From: Uliginosibacterium flavum
GTDB lineage: Bacteria; Pseudomonadota; Gammaproteobacteria; Burkholderiales; Rhodocyclaceae
Direction of reading: 5' to 3'
Length of the DNA stretch: 64,000 bases
NCBI RefSeq assembly: GCF_040566545.1
Contig: NZ_JBEWZI010000004.1
Coordinates: forward strand, 182,493-246,492
Within the stretch, counting starts at the first letter, position 1. Each line of letters opens with the position of its first letter. Shown here piece by piece: positions 8,362-16,532 of this stretch. The notes beneath the pieces are model-generated. The model was not told the origin of the DNA. It worked only from the letters and a program-made list of their open reading frames with translations, and did not search any database. The position numbers and the translations under genes are program-made.

Positions 8362-8826
8362 TCAGTCCCTGAGCATCCGGCGCCAGTTGTGCAGGCTGGT
8401 CCTCTGCCAGCCCTGGCGCTCGTAAAAGGCCAGCGCGGGTAGATTGCCCTCGTCGGCAAGCAGTTGCAGACGGGAGCAACCGCGGCGGCGCGCCCAGGCC
8501 TCCGCGCCTTCCAGCAACTGACGGCCGATACCAGCGCCACGCCATTCAACGGGCACGACTACATCCTCAATCAGCCCAACCACGCTGCCCTCAGCGGTAG
8601 AGATCAGGGTCTGCACCGAACAGAATCCGACGATTTTCGACTCTTCCTCCAGCATCTCCTCGGCCACCCACATCAGGATGTCTTCACGCGGCAGCATCAG
8701 CTTGAGGCCGGCAAGCTGACGGGCCGGATCAGGCGTGAAATCCTGCTCGATAGCAAACAGGTTGGCAAGCAATGCGGCAATAGCGGGAATGTCGCCGAGT
8801 TGGGCGGGGCGAAACTTGATACTCAT
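8362..8826 (-). CDS. GNAT family N-acetyltransferase
   Basis: 154 residues, a single GNAT domain. The acetyl-CoA pyrophosphate loop is WRGAGIGRQLL (about residues 95-105), preceded by the beta-4 strand LIEDVVVPVEWR and followed by the NLPALAFYERQGWQR motif of beta-5/alpha-4. The acceptor substrate cannot be told from sequence. It is encoded alone and convergent with the TauE/SafE gene. Confidence 0.9.
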   Translation of the reverse strand: MSIKFRPAQLGDIPAIAALLANLFAIEQDFTPDPARQLAGLKLMLPREDILMWVAEEMLEEESKIVGFCSVQTLISTAEGSVVGLIEDVVVPVEWRGAGIGRQLLEGAEAWARRRGCSRLQLLADEGNLPALAFYERQGWQRTSLHNWRRMLRD

Positions 8827-8910
8827 CGTGGCAAAGGACGAAAAACGGAAAGGGGATCAGGGTAACCCGCAATACGCCAAAATGTCCTGACAATTCTCAG
8901 CTCAATGTGA

Positions 8911-9049
8911 CGTGCTGCACAGCCGCGCGGGCAAATGCTCAGAATCGAAGCTGCCTGAAGAGCCGCACGGACACTCGCTGCGCAGGCAGGCATCGCAGAG
9001 AGGCAAGCGCAGCAAGGCTCTTCAGCCTGCTCTCCGCAAACATCTGAAA
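8911..9049. repeat. intergenic repeat block of the CTTCAAG type downstream of motC
   Basis: The gap between the GNAT gene and motC contains GCCTGAAGAGCC (near 8954) and, about 70 bases on, GGCTCTTCAGCC, so the outer parts can pair. The same words recur in gaps at 13.35, 38.27, 51.2, 54.15, 57.9 and 63.38 kb. It starts immediately at the motC stop codon. Confidence 0.5.
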
Positions 9050-9790
9050 TCAGAGCACGTAACTCTGCAGGCGGCTCTCGATCAGGCGCGGGTTATCGCC
9101 GTGGGCAATGCCGATCAAGCCATCAATGACCATTTCGCGAACCAGTACGAGCTGCGCAATCGTGGTCTGAAGCTTCTTGGCCAGAGGCAGGAAAATCAGG
9201 TTGGCCGATCCCACGCCATAGATCGTGGCCACAAAAGCCACGGCAATCCCGGCGCCGAGTTTGGAGGGCTCGGAAAGGTTCTCCATCACGTGAATCAGAC
9301 CCAGCACGGCGCCAAGAATACCGACGGTGGGCGCATAGCCGCCAGCCGCCTCCCAGACCTTGGCCGACTGTTTCATATCCGCTTCCCACACGCTGATTTC
9401 GACCTCCATCACCTCGCGGATACGATCCGGCTCCAGGCCATCAACCAGCAGTTGCAAGCCCTTGCGCACAAAGGGATCGGGCTGCGCATCAATGCGCGCC
9501 TCAAGGGCCAGCAAACCTTCCCGACGTGCCACCCCCCCCCAGGAAACGACATCTGCAATGATGTCTTCACCCCGTGGAACGGGCGGTTTGAACGCCCAAC
9601 TGGCCATTTGCAGACCTTGCTTGAAAGTGCGCCAGGGGGATTGAACCATCACGGCTCCAACGGTGCCGCCCATCACGATCAGAAATGCCGTGGGCTGCAC
9701 CAGCGAGCCGATATGCCCGCCTTCAAGCACCTGCCCGAGAACGATGGACAGGAAGCCGATGAGCAAACCAGCAATGCTGATCATCTGCAT
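9050..9790 (-). CDS. motC: flagellar motor stator protein, MotC (MotA family)
   Basis: 246 residues with four hydrophobic segments: two at the N-terminus, and two around GYAPTVGILGAVLGLIHVM and GIAVAFVATIYGVGSANLIF. This is the MotA/PomA/ExbB-like fold, a proton-conducting stator subunit. The charged cytoplasmic loop between the second and third segments is present. The N-terminal EGGHIGSLVQPTAFLIVMGG fits the MotC branch found beside fliA and chemotaxis genes in Pseudomonas. The usual partner motD is not downstream: the gene is followed by a repeat and a convergent gene. It starts 32 bases after fliA. Met3 is an alternative start. Confidence 0.9.
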   Translation of the reverse strand: MQMISIAGLLIGFLSIVLGQVLEGGHIGSLVQPTAFLIVMGGTVGAVMVQSPWRTFKQGLQMASWAFKPPVPRGEDIIADVVSWGGVARREGLLALEARIDAQPDPFVRKGLQLLVDGLEPDRIREVMEVEISVWEADMKQSAKVWEAAGGYAPTVGILGAVLGLIHVMENLSEPSKLGAGIAVAFVATIYGVGSANLIFLPLAKKLQTTIAQLVLVREMVIDGLIGIAHGDNPRLIESRLQSYVL

Positions 9791-9822
9791 TCAATCTCTC
9801 CCCGGTGCGCCCAGCTCACCAC

Positions 9823-10578
9823 TCAGGCCGCTGTCGCGCGCTGCGGACGCCGACGCGCCGTTGCCTCGCGCCCACCCGAGATGCGCGAACGCAAACGGGC
9901 AATCGCCTGGCTATGCAGCTGGCACACACGAGATTCCGACACCCCCAGCACCTCGCCGATCTCGCGCAAATTCATGTCCTCTTCGTAATAGAGACCCATC
10001 ACCATTTTTTCGCGCTCAGGCAAATCCTCAATGGACTGAATCAGTGTGTTGCGCATGTGCTGATCCTCAAGCAGGGAGAGTGGATCCTTGGCTTCGCCGA
10101 TCATGTGACGCTCAAGGAAGTCGTCATCATCATCGTCACCAAAATCCTCGAAGTACACCAGCTGATACCCGCGCGCCTCCTGCAACATTTTCTGATAATC
10201 GCCCAGCTCCATGTCCAGCACCTTGGCCAGCTCGCGCTCGGTCGGCTGACGCCCGTGCTGTTGCTCCAGAGTGTGCACGGCACCTTCGATACGGCGCATT
10301 TCACGGCGCAGGCTGCGCGGCAGCCAGTCGTTTTCACGCAGGCCATCGAGCATGGCGCCACGGATACGTTGCACGGCGTAGGTTTCAAACTGCGCTCCCA
10401 AGCCTTCCTCATAGCGCGTAATCGCGTCCAGCAAGCCGAGCATGCCGTTCTGGATGATGTCGTCCACCTGCACGCTGGCAGGCAGTTTGGCCATCAGATG
10501 GTAGGCAATGCGCTTGACCAGCGGCGCGTAGCGCGTGATGAGCTGGTCTTTATCGAGTGTTCCAGCTGCGTTGTACAT
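9823..10578 (-). CDS. fliA: RNA polymerase sigma factor FliA (sigma-28)
   Basis: 251 residues. It directs transcription of late flagellar and chemotaxis genes. Region 2 is visible from LITRYAPLVKRIAYHLMAKLP through DDIIQNGMLGLLDAI and RFETYA-like FETYAVQRIRGAMLDGLR. Region 3 includes RRIEGAVHTLEQQHGRQPTE. Region 4 carries LPEREKMVMGLYYEEDMNLREIGEVLGVSESRVCQLHSQA. It sits between flhG (130 bases upstream) and motC, the usual flhF-flhG-fliA neighbourhood. GAGAGA lies upstream of the ATG. Confidence 0.97.
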   Translation of the reverse strand: MYNAAGTLDKDQLITRYAPLVKRIAYHLMAKLPASVQVDDIIQNGMLGLLDAITRYEEGLGAQFETYAVQRIRGAMLDGLRENDWLPRSLRREMRRIEGAVHTLEQQHGRQPTERELAKVLDMELGDYQKMLQEARGYQLVYFEDFGDDDDDDFLERHMIGEAKDPLSLLEDQHMRNTLIQSIEDLPEREKMVMGLYYEEDMNLREIGEVLGVSESRVCQLHSQAIARLRSRISGGREATARRRPQRATAA

Positions 10579-10708
10579 GGTGATCTCTCTTTTTTCTGGT
10601 CTGCGATCCGCCCGAAGCTTTCGTGACTCAGGGCAGTGTTTTCATTCTCGCGCTGCGGCCCGCCGCCGACGCTTCGAACAGGCAGGTCTGCCGGCTTCTA
10701 TTTCAACT

Positions 10709-11536
10709 TTAAGGCACGCTCAGCCGAACGCTCGCCGGGCTAGCCGGAAAGCGGGTTTCAAAAGGCTTAGCGGCAGGATTGCGGCAAACCTGAAGCAGAC
10801 GCTGCATGAAAGTTGCAAGAGCCGTCCGTGCGTCGCTGCCCATTGCCAGCGCCTCGCCCAGACTGCCAATCTGCTCGACCTGCACGCCCAGACGACTGGC
10901 CGCCAGTTTGCAAAAGCTGCTCAACACCGCTTCAGTCTGCGCATCGTATTCACCGGCATGGCAGATCGAGAAAGCCATCTGCGGCACCTCGCGCGCCACG
11001 CGACGGAGACTTGCCCAGGCCGTCGTCACCGACTTCGGCTGCGCATCGACCACCAACGCCAGACGCGGTGCGGCCAGCAAGAGCGGTGACAAGGTCTGCA
11101 TTTCGCCCGCTTGCGCCAGCAGCAACCACTCGTCGCACCCGGCCTGCAAACCCTGCAGTTGCGCCAGGGTCCGCTGTGTGATGACCCGTTCGCTGCCCAG
11201 CGCCCGCACCAGCCGGCCGACCTGCGCCAGGCGCAACCCAGGCATCACTTCCAGCACGCACTGCGCTTCCCCCACCTGCCCTTCGACGGCCTGCAGCAAA
11301 TCAAAGCGCGGCGACGCGCCCAGACAATCGGCCAGATTGCCGCAGGCCTGCCATTCGTCCAGCGCCAGCACCTGCCGACCCGCCAAGGCACGCGCCCGCA
11401 ACTGGCTCGCCACCCAAGGTGTCGTCACCGTTCCACACGGCAGCACTGCCAGCATTTCCGGTGGTGCGGCACGAAACAGGCGGCGCAAGCCCTCCGCCTG
11501 ATCCATTGCACTGCGATCCATCATGACTTGATCCAT
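10709..11536 (-). CDS. flhG: FlhG-like protein lacking a Walker A motif
   Basis: 275 residues in the flhG (fleN) position: its ATG overlaps the flhF stop codon (TAATG), so translation is probably coupled. FlhG is normally a MinD-type ATPase that limits flagellar number and stimulates FlhF. The N-terminal activation motif DQAEGLRRLF (about residues 12-21), through which FlhG acts on FlhF, is present. However, where MinD proteins have a KGGVGKT loop, this one has LPCGTVTTPWVASQLRARAL, with no lysine or glycine-rich P-loop. Downstream strands (VLALDEWQACGNLADCLG, RFDLLQAVEGQ) still follow the fold. It probably does not bind ATP in the standard way. Confidence 0.75.
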   Translation of the reverse strand: MDQVMMDRSAMDQAEGLRRLFRAAPPEMLAVLPCGTVTTPWVASQLRARALAGRQVLALDEWQACGNLADCLGASPRFDLLQAVEGQVGEAQCVLEVMPGLRLAQVGRLVRALGSERVITQRTLAQLQGLQAGCDEWLLLAQAGEMQTLSPLLLAAPRLALVVDAQPKSVTTAWASLRRVAREVPQMAFSICHAGEYDAQTEAVLSSFCKLAASRLGVQVEQIGSLGEALAMGSDARTALATFMQRLLQVCRNPAAKPFETRFPASPASVRLSVP

Positions 11537-13083
11537 TAGCGCGCTCCCCGCATTGCCGCCTGTGCGGCTCCATGACCACCGGCCTGCTGACCGGCCATGA
11601 GCAAACAGGCCTCAGCTGAATCCAGCTTGAAAGCCGAATCAGCCCCCAGTTCCCGCAAGGCCCGGTGGATCAGGTAGCTGCGATTGGGCAGGTGCAGATC
11701 TTCCGGCACCCGCTGCCCGTTGGCCACGTAATACACCTGCAGCTCCTTGCGCAACGCCACATCCAGTACCGGCGCCAGCGAAGCGGCTTCATCCACCTTG
11801 CTCAGGATGCATCCCGCAAGATCCGGGCCATCGTAAGCACGCACCACGTCATCAAGGGTATCACCCCGTGAAGTGGCGTTCAGCACCAGCAGGCGACGCA
11901 CGCAACCTGCGGCCGTCAACATCGAGGATTGCTCCAGCACCATCTGGTCACGCTGGCACATGCCCACCGTGTCGATCAACACCATGTGCTTGCCGCGCAG
12001 ATCCTGCAGGGTCTGGCGCAGATCGGAGGCGTCGCGCACCACATGCACGGTCACGCCCAGAATCCGGCCATAGATGCGCAGTTGCTCGTGCGCGCCGATC
12101 CGGTATCCGTCCGTGGTAATCAGGGCCAGCTTGTCCGCCCCGTGGCGCACCACGCAGCGCGCTGCCAGCTTGGCGGCGGTGGTCGTCTTGCCCACTCCGG
12201 TAGGCCCGACAATCGCATAGACGCCGCCGCGCTCGATGATATCTGCATCACTATCGATCAGTTTCAGCTGCCGATTCAGGCGGCTCTTGACCGCATTCCG
12301 AGCCTCAGCCGGGGCCAGATCACCGGCCAGTTCTTCGGTCAGGCTGCGTGCCATCTGGGCGGAAAAACCTGCTTCCAGCAGCTCGCTCATCATCTGGGTG
12401 CGGGCCGGCGCGTTGCGTGAAATTTCGCTCCAGGCAAAGCCCGCCAACTGGCGTTCCAGCATACCCTTGATCGAGCCAAGCTCATCGGCCAGACGCGCAT
12501 TCGAGGCTTCCAGCGCCTCAATGTGCGCGTCGCGTGCTGCCGGTGCAGGGGCTGCGGCCGGACGGGACGGCGCCGCTTGACGCGCTGCGGGCGCCGCAGT
12601 CTGCCTGGGTTCAGGCCTGGACTCGGGATAGGGCTCGCCATTGGATTGCACGCGCGGCGGATTGAAGCTGCGCACGCTCATCTGGCTGCCTTCCGCTTCA
12701 TGCTGCGGACGGATTTCCAGACGCTGTTCGAACTGTGGCGTGGGCTTGGCACGCGCGGGCATCGCGGGCTGCGCATCACGGGCCATGCGGGCAATGTGCT
12801 GGCCCAGAGTCACTGTGAAATCGTCATCCTCGGCAGGCCGGCTGGCGGGCCGGGCCGTCGGCGCTGGACGCACAGGCTGCGGAACGGCCACCGGGGCCGG
12901 CGTACGCGCTTCACGCACGGTGGCGGAGAGCTCACCCATCTGGTCCGCGGGGATCGCGACGATCTCGATGCCGCCCTCCACTGCGCGATTGGACAGCACC
13001 ACTGCGTCCGGACCGAGTTCCGCCTTCACCGCCGCCAGCGCCTCACGCGCTGTTTTGCCGACATACCGATTAACCTTGACCAT
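11536..13083 (-). CDS. flhF: flagellar SRP-type GTPase FlhF
   Basis: 515 residues from MVKVNRYVGKTAREALAAVK, the conserved FlhF N-terminus. GGAGG lies eight bases before this ATG, whereas the frame extends 14 codons further up without support. A proline- and alanine-rich linker (about residues 75-190) separates the short B domain from the N and G domains. The G domain has P-loop GPTGVGKTTTAAKLA, then ITTDGYRIGAHEQLRIYG, the DTVG motif (IDTVGMCQRDQM) and LSKVDEA. FlhF marks the pole where the flagellum is built. flhA does not precede it here: the upstream gap is filled with repeats. Confidence 0.95.
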   Translation of the reverse strand: MVKVNRYVGKTAREALAAVKAELGPDAVVLSNRAVEGGIEIVAIPADQMGELSATVREARTPAPVAVPQPVRPAPTARPASRPAEDDDFTVTLGQHIARMARDAQPAMPARAKPTPQFEQRLEIRPQHEAEGSQMSVRSFNPPRVQSNGEPYPESRPEPRQTAAPAARQAAPSRPAAAPAPAARDAHIEALEASNARLADELGSIKGMLERQLAGFAWSEISRNAPARTQMMSELLEAGFSAQMARSLTEELAGDLAPAEARNAVKSRLNRQLKLIDSDADIIERGGVYAIVGPTGVGKTTTAAKLAARCVVRHGADKLALITTDGYRIGAHEQLRIYGRILGVTVHVVRDASDLRQTLQDLRGKHMVLIDTVGMCQRDQMVLEQSSMLTAAGCVRRLLVLNATSRGDTLDDVVRAYDGPDLAGCILSKVDEAASLAPVLDVALRKELQVYYVANGQRVPEDLHLPNRSYLIHRALRELGADSAFKLDSAEACLLMAGQQAGGHGAAQAAMRGAR

Positions 13084-13676
13084 GATCCGAGCCTCCGCTT
13101 CCTGTCTTGCCTGAGGAAAGGTCATCCAAAGGGACCTTTCACGCTTGCATTATTGGCTGGTCAATACGCATCCCAGCGCAGGAACAAACGGGGGAAAACA
13201 CGGCAATTCGGCAGGAGTTTCCGGCAATGTTTGCCGGCGGCAAAAGCCTTGTAGGAGAAGCTCTTACATCACAGTCAAAAAGCGAAAGGCCCATCAAGAG
13301 TGGCATGGCTGAAAAGCCTCGCCCAGTATTGATCTACACAAGGCATACCTGAAGAGGTCCGCCCATGGAGGCTCTTCAGGCACCAAATTTTCAGGCCCTC
13401 GACAGGCTCCCCGCCAAACGCTTAATCGTTCTCGTCCGGAGCGCGGGAATGATCCAATCCAAGCGGAGCGATCAGCCACCGTAGGTGCGACTTCAGTCGC
13501 ACACCACGCGTGGGCGGCCGACTGAAGGCTCTCCTGAGCTTGCCGAAGGGTCGGCCCTGCGAAAACCAGAACAGCCACCGATTCACGCTTCGGCTCGTGC
13601 GCCACCCTCTCCCCAATCCTCTCCCCTCAAGGGCTGTCGGGCCGACTTGCGACTCGCGACTCGCGACTCGCGAAAA
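13084..13676. other. repeat-rich gap upstream of flhF
   Basis: About 590 bases with no supportable gene. It holds the 5' region of flhF, a small perfect palindrome TTTGCCG-G-CGGCAAA near 13229-13243, a CCTGAAGAGG/CCTCTTCAGG hairpin near 13350-13383 (the CTTCAAG family), a REP-like palindrome at 13481-13529 and a CCTCTCCCC stretch near 13607-13627. I could not place a convincing sigma-54 or sigma-70 promoter for flhF. Confidence 0.45.
13481..13529. repeat. REP-like palindrome (GTAGGTGCGACTTCAGTCGCAC)
   Basis: GTGCGAC-TTCA-GTCGCAC is a perfect hairpin at 13485-13502, preceded by GTAG and followed by a partial second unit GGCCGACTGAAG. The same GTAGG + GCGAC/GTCGC architecture occurs at 31534-31593, 38373-38426 and 63425-63475. 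Confidence 0.7.
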
Positions 13677-15605
13677 TCACCCCAGTCGCGCCGTCACCGC
13701 CGGGCCGGTCACGCCCGCCACGCCGAGCGAGGCCAAAGCCTGCCATTCGTCTTCGCTGGCCACGCGCTCGGCAATCACCTGGATATCCAGGCTGCGCGCC
13801 ACATCGACCACCGCCTTGACGAAGCGCTGATTGCCTTCGTTCTGCTCGATCTCGGCCACGAAGGCGCCATCCAGCTTCAGGTAATCCACACTCAAAGCAT
13901 GCAACCTTGGCATCGCGGCAAAGTGGCGACCGAAATGTTCGATCCCCAGCTTGCAGCCATGCTGACTCAGCACGGCTGCGAAATCGACCAGCTCGTCGAG
14001 CCCGCCGTTTTCGGCAATCCCGCGTTCGGACAGCTCCGCCCACAGGCGTGGCGCACGCCGTCCGGCATTGTCCAGAATGGCCTGCACGCCCGGCAGGAAG
14101 GCCGGATCGCTCAAGGACAGCGGCGACAGATTGACGGCGATATCGCCCGCCTCTTCATCCAGATGCGTCATGGCCAACTCAAGCGTCAGCAAATCAAGCT
14201 GCCCCGTCATGCCCAGACGGCAGGCCGCCGGCATGAACTGGCCCGCGTTGATCAAGGCGCCTTCGGCATCGACCATACGCAACATGGCTTCGCGGTGCAG
14301 CGTAGAGCCATCCACCCGCACGACCGGGAAAAACACCAGCCGGAAGGCGCGACTCGCCAGCGCCATTTCGATACGGCTGCGCCAGTCGTCGCTGCGCGCG
14401 GCCATATGCGGCGTCTCACCGGCATTCCCTGCCAAGGGTGGCAGGACGGATTCGGCCTGCATCAGGCAGGCATCCAGGCGCAGCATCGCGCCGCCCAGAT
14501 CTTCGCCGCGCCGATACAGCGTCCAGCCAATGGCGGCGGGCTGTTCGCGGTCGAAATAGTCCTGCCGGTACATGCGCTCGAATTCCTGCAGCAAGGCTTC
14601 GCCCACGCGCAGTGCACCCTGCGCATCCAGCTCCGGCAGCAGGATGCCAAACTCGGCGCCGTTCAGACGCGCGATGGTCGCCGTCTCGTCATACTTTTTC
14701 ACGTGCTCGTCCAGCATGCTGGCGCAGGCCTGGATCATCATGTCGGTGCGTTCGCGCCCGATGCGCCGGTTCAGCCCGGCCAGATCCAGCACCCGCGCCA
14801 CTACCAGCGCACCGCCGGGCGCGGCCTGTTCGTCATGCAACGCCTCGCGCAGGCTGCCCATGAACAGGCTGCGGTTGGGCATACGGGTCAGCGCATCCCG
14901 ATTGGCGTCGTTGCGTAATTGCTCGATGCGCGCCGCCTGCTCGGCAAACATGGCCTGCACCCGGCCGACCATCGAATTCATCGCCCGCCCCACCACGCGC
15001 AGCTCCGGCACGTTCGGCTCGGGCAGCATCACGAAGCGGCGAAAACCGATCGCCACTGCCTGCTCGACAATCGCGCGCAGCGGCTTCTGCGTCCAGCGCA
15101 TCAGCAAGGCCAGTGCTATGCAGAGCAGCACGCCGATCCCGCCCTGGACGATTGCCAGTTTGATCGTACCGCTCCACAGCTCGGCATAGGCATAACGCGC
15201 GCTTGCCAACACCTCCACCTTGCCAGCCTGCGTCCAGCCATCCGACACCATCGCTTCACCCGGCGCAGCGTCCAGCGGCACCATGGCCACGAACCAGGCC
15301 GGCGCGGTCGAAGCCGGGGCGCCGGTCTTGCGCTCGACTTCCACCTTGCCCTCGATATTGCGATAAGTGATGGATTCGAAGTGACCGGAATCAAACAGCG
15401 CGCTCACCAGCAACTCGCGCATCGCCGCATTCTTGCTTTGCTGCGACATCGACAAAGCCAGCGAAGCCGCACTGTCACTGGCCTGCGCATACAGCTGCTG
15501 GGCCAGATAGTTGCGCGCAGTCAGCACGCTCAGCGCAAAGCTGGTCGTCAGCGCCAGCAGCATCGCCACCAGCACACTCAACCACAGGCGGGTTAACAGG
15601 GACAT
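13677..15605 (-). CDS. lapD: LapD-type c-di-GMP receptor (degenerate GGDEF/EAL)
   Basis: 642 residues. An N-terminal membrane segment (about residues 5-30), a periplasmic LapD/MoxY-type sensor region, a second membrane segment around residue 145-170 (IKLAIVQGGIGVLLCIALAL), a HAMP-like linker, then GGDEF- and EAL-like domains. The cyclase motif is NGAEF instead of GGDEF (about residue 315), and the EAL site reads HREAML near residue 436, so both enzymes should be inactive. This is the pattern of LapD, which binds c-di-GMP through the EAL-like domain and sequesters the protease LapG. lapG is immediately upstream (42 bases). GGGAGGA precedes the ATG. Confidence 0.9.
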   Translation of the reverse strand: MSLLTRLWLSVLVAMLLALTTSFALSVLTARNYLAQQLYAQASDSAASLALSMSQQSKNAAMRELLVSALFDSGHFESITYRNIEGKVEVERKTGAPASTAPAWFVAMVPLDAAPGEAMVSDGWTQAGKVEVLASARYAYAELWSGTIKLAIVQGGIGVLLCIALALLMRWTQKPLRAIVEQAVAIGFRRFVMLPEPNVPELRVVGRAMNSMVGRVQAMFAEQAARIEQLRNDANRDALTRMPNRSLFMGSLREALHDEQAAPGGALVVARVLDLAGLNRRIGRERTDMMIQACASMLDEHVKKYDETATIARLNGAEFGILLPELDAQGALRVGEALLQEFERMYRQDYFDREQPAAIGWTLYRRGEDLGGAMLRLDACLMQAESVLPPLAGNAGETPHMAARSDDWRSRIEMALASRAFRLVFFPVVRVDGSTLHREAMLRMVDAEGALINAGQFMPAACRLGMTGQLDLLTLELAMTHLDEEAGDIAVNLSPLSLSDPAFLPGVQAILDNAGRRAPRLWAELSERGIAENGGLDELVDFAAVLSQHGCKLGIEHFGRHFAAMPRLHALSVDYLKLDGAFVAEIEQNEGNQRFVKAVVDVARSLDIQVIAERVASEDEWQALASLGVAGVTGPAVTARLG

Positions 15606-15647
15606 GTCAGTTCCTCCCGGCGCCCAAGGCGCCCGTGCGAATACGTT

Positions 15648-16340
15648 TCACGGCTCATAGCCATCATCCTTCATTTTTTGCATCAGGCCGCGCCACAGCG
15701 ACAGCTGATCCACCGACCCCGACTTCGTACCGGCCCCCTGCTTCCAGATGCCGTCACTGTTAAAACTGAAGACCGGCGCCAGATCCGGGCGGCGCGAAGC
15801 CGGCAGGATGCTGGAGGTCAGATTGTCGAGCACCAGCGGCTCGGCCCCCGGCGTCGCATAGTAACCGAGCACCATGTGGGGCTCCGTCACCCCGTTACCC
15901 GGCGTGCCAAGAGTCGCTACCACATAGATCCAGCGCAGCTTGCTGCGCTCGACCCCCAGTTCAATCAGGCTGAAATACTTGGCGATCACATAATCCTCGC
16001 AATCGCCCGCCCCCTGCCCCAGCGATTCCAGCGGCGTCGCCCAGTAATCCACCACTTTCCACACCTGCTGATCACTCTGGAAACGAATGTGCCGACCGAA
16101 AAACTCGTTCACCCGCCGCAATTTGTCTGCCTCAGGCAGCGCACCGGCCTGCCCCAGCATCTCGCGCCACTCGCGGAAATTCTGGCCTCCCTTTTCGCCA
16201 TAGCGCCCCGTGATGCTCAGCAACATGCGATCAACATCAACCGCAGCGACGGCCAAGGTCACGCCCAGCAGCAGCGCCAAGGCCCCCAGTCGTGAGTGGA
16301 GGCAGAGATTTTTCCAGCGCCAGCGCTTCATGCCATGCAT
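15648..16340 (-). CDS. lapG: LapG-type periplasmic cysteine protease
   Basis: 230 residues, bacterial transglutaminase-like cysteine protease family. A signal segment (LGALALLLGVTLAVAA) targets it to the periplasm. The triad is visible as Cys114 in GAGDCEDYVIAKY, His155 in TEPHMVLGY and Asp172 in LVLDNLTS. LapG cleaves the N-terminal retention region of large RTX adhesins when LapD is not bound to c-di-GMP, releasing the adhesin and the biofilm. The first three codons overlap a second in-frame ATG (Met4), which may be the true start. The adhesin is not in this window. Confidence 0.92.
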   Translation of the reverse strand: MHGMKRWRWKNLCLHSRLGALALLLGVTLAVAAVDVDRMLLSITGRYGEKGGQNFREWREMLGQAGALPEADKLRRVNEFFGRHIRFQSDQQVWKVVDYWATPLESLGQGAGDCEDYVIAKYFSLIELGVERSKLRWIYVVATLGTPGNGVTEPHMVLGYYATPGAEPLVLDNLTSSILPASRRPDLAPVFSFNSDGIWKQGAGTKSGSVDQLSLWRGLMQKMKDDGYEP

Positions 16341-16532
16341 CTTTCAGCCAGAAAACGTGATGTAGTTGCTTGTTGGGTTCATTTCGACGCCGTTCGTGAT
16401 CTTTGACCTAGGACAAACACACATGGCCAGAATAGAATTGCCGCCTGCTTGCCCCCCTGAATGAATATCGGCTCCATAACGCAGCACTGAACCCCGACCA
16501 TGTCGACATGGTTTGTCTGGAACAGGATCAAA

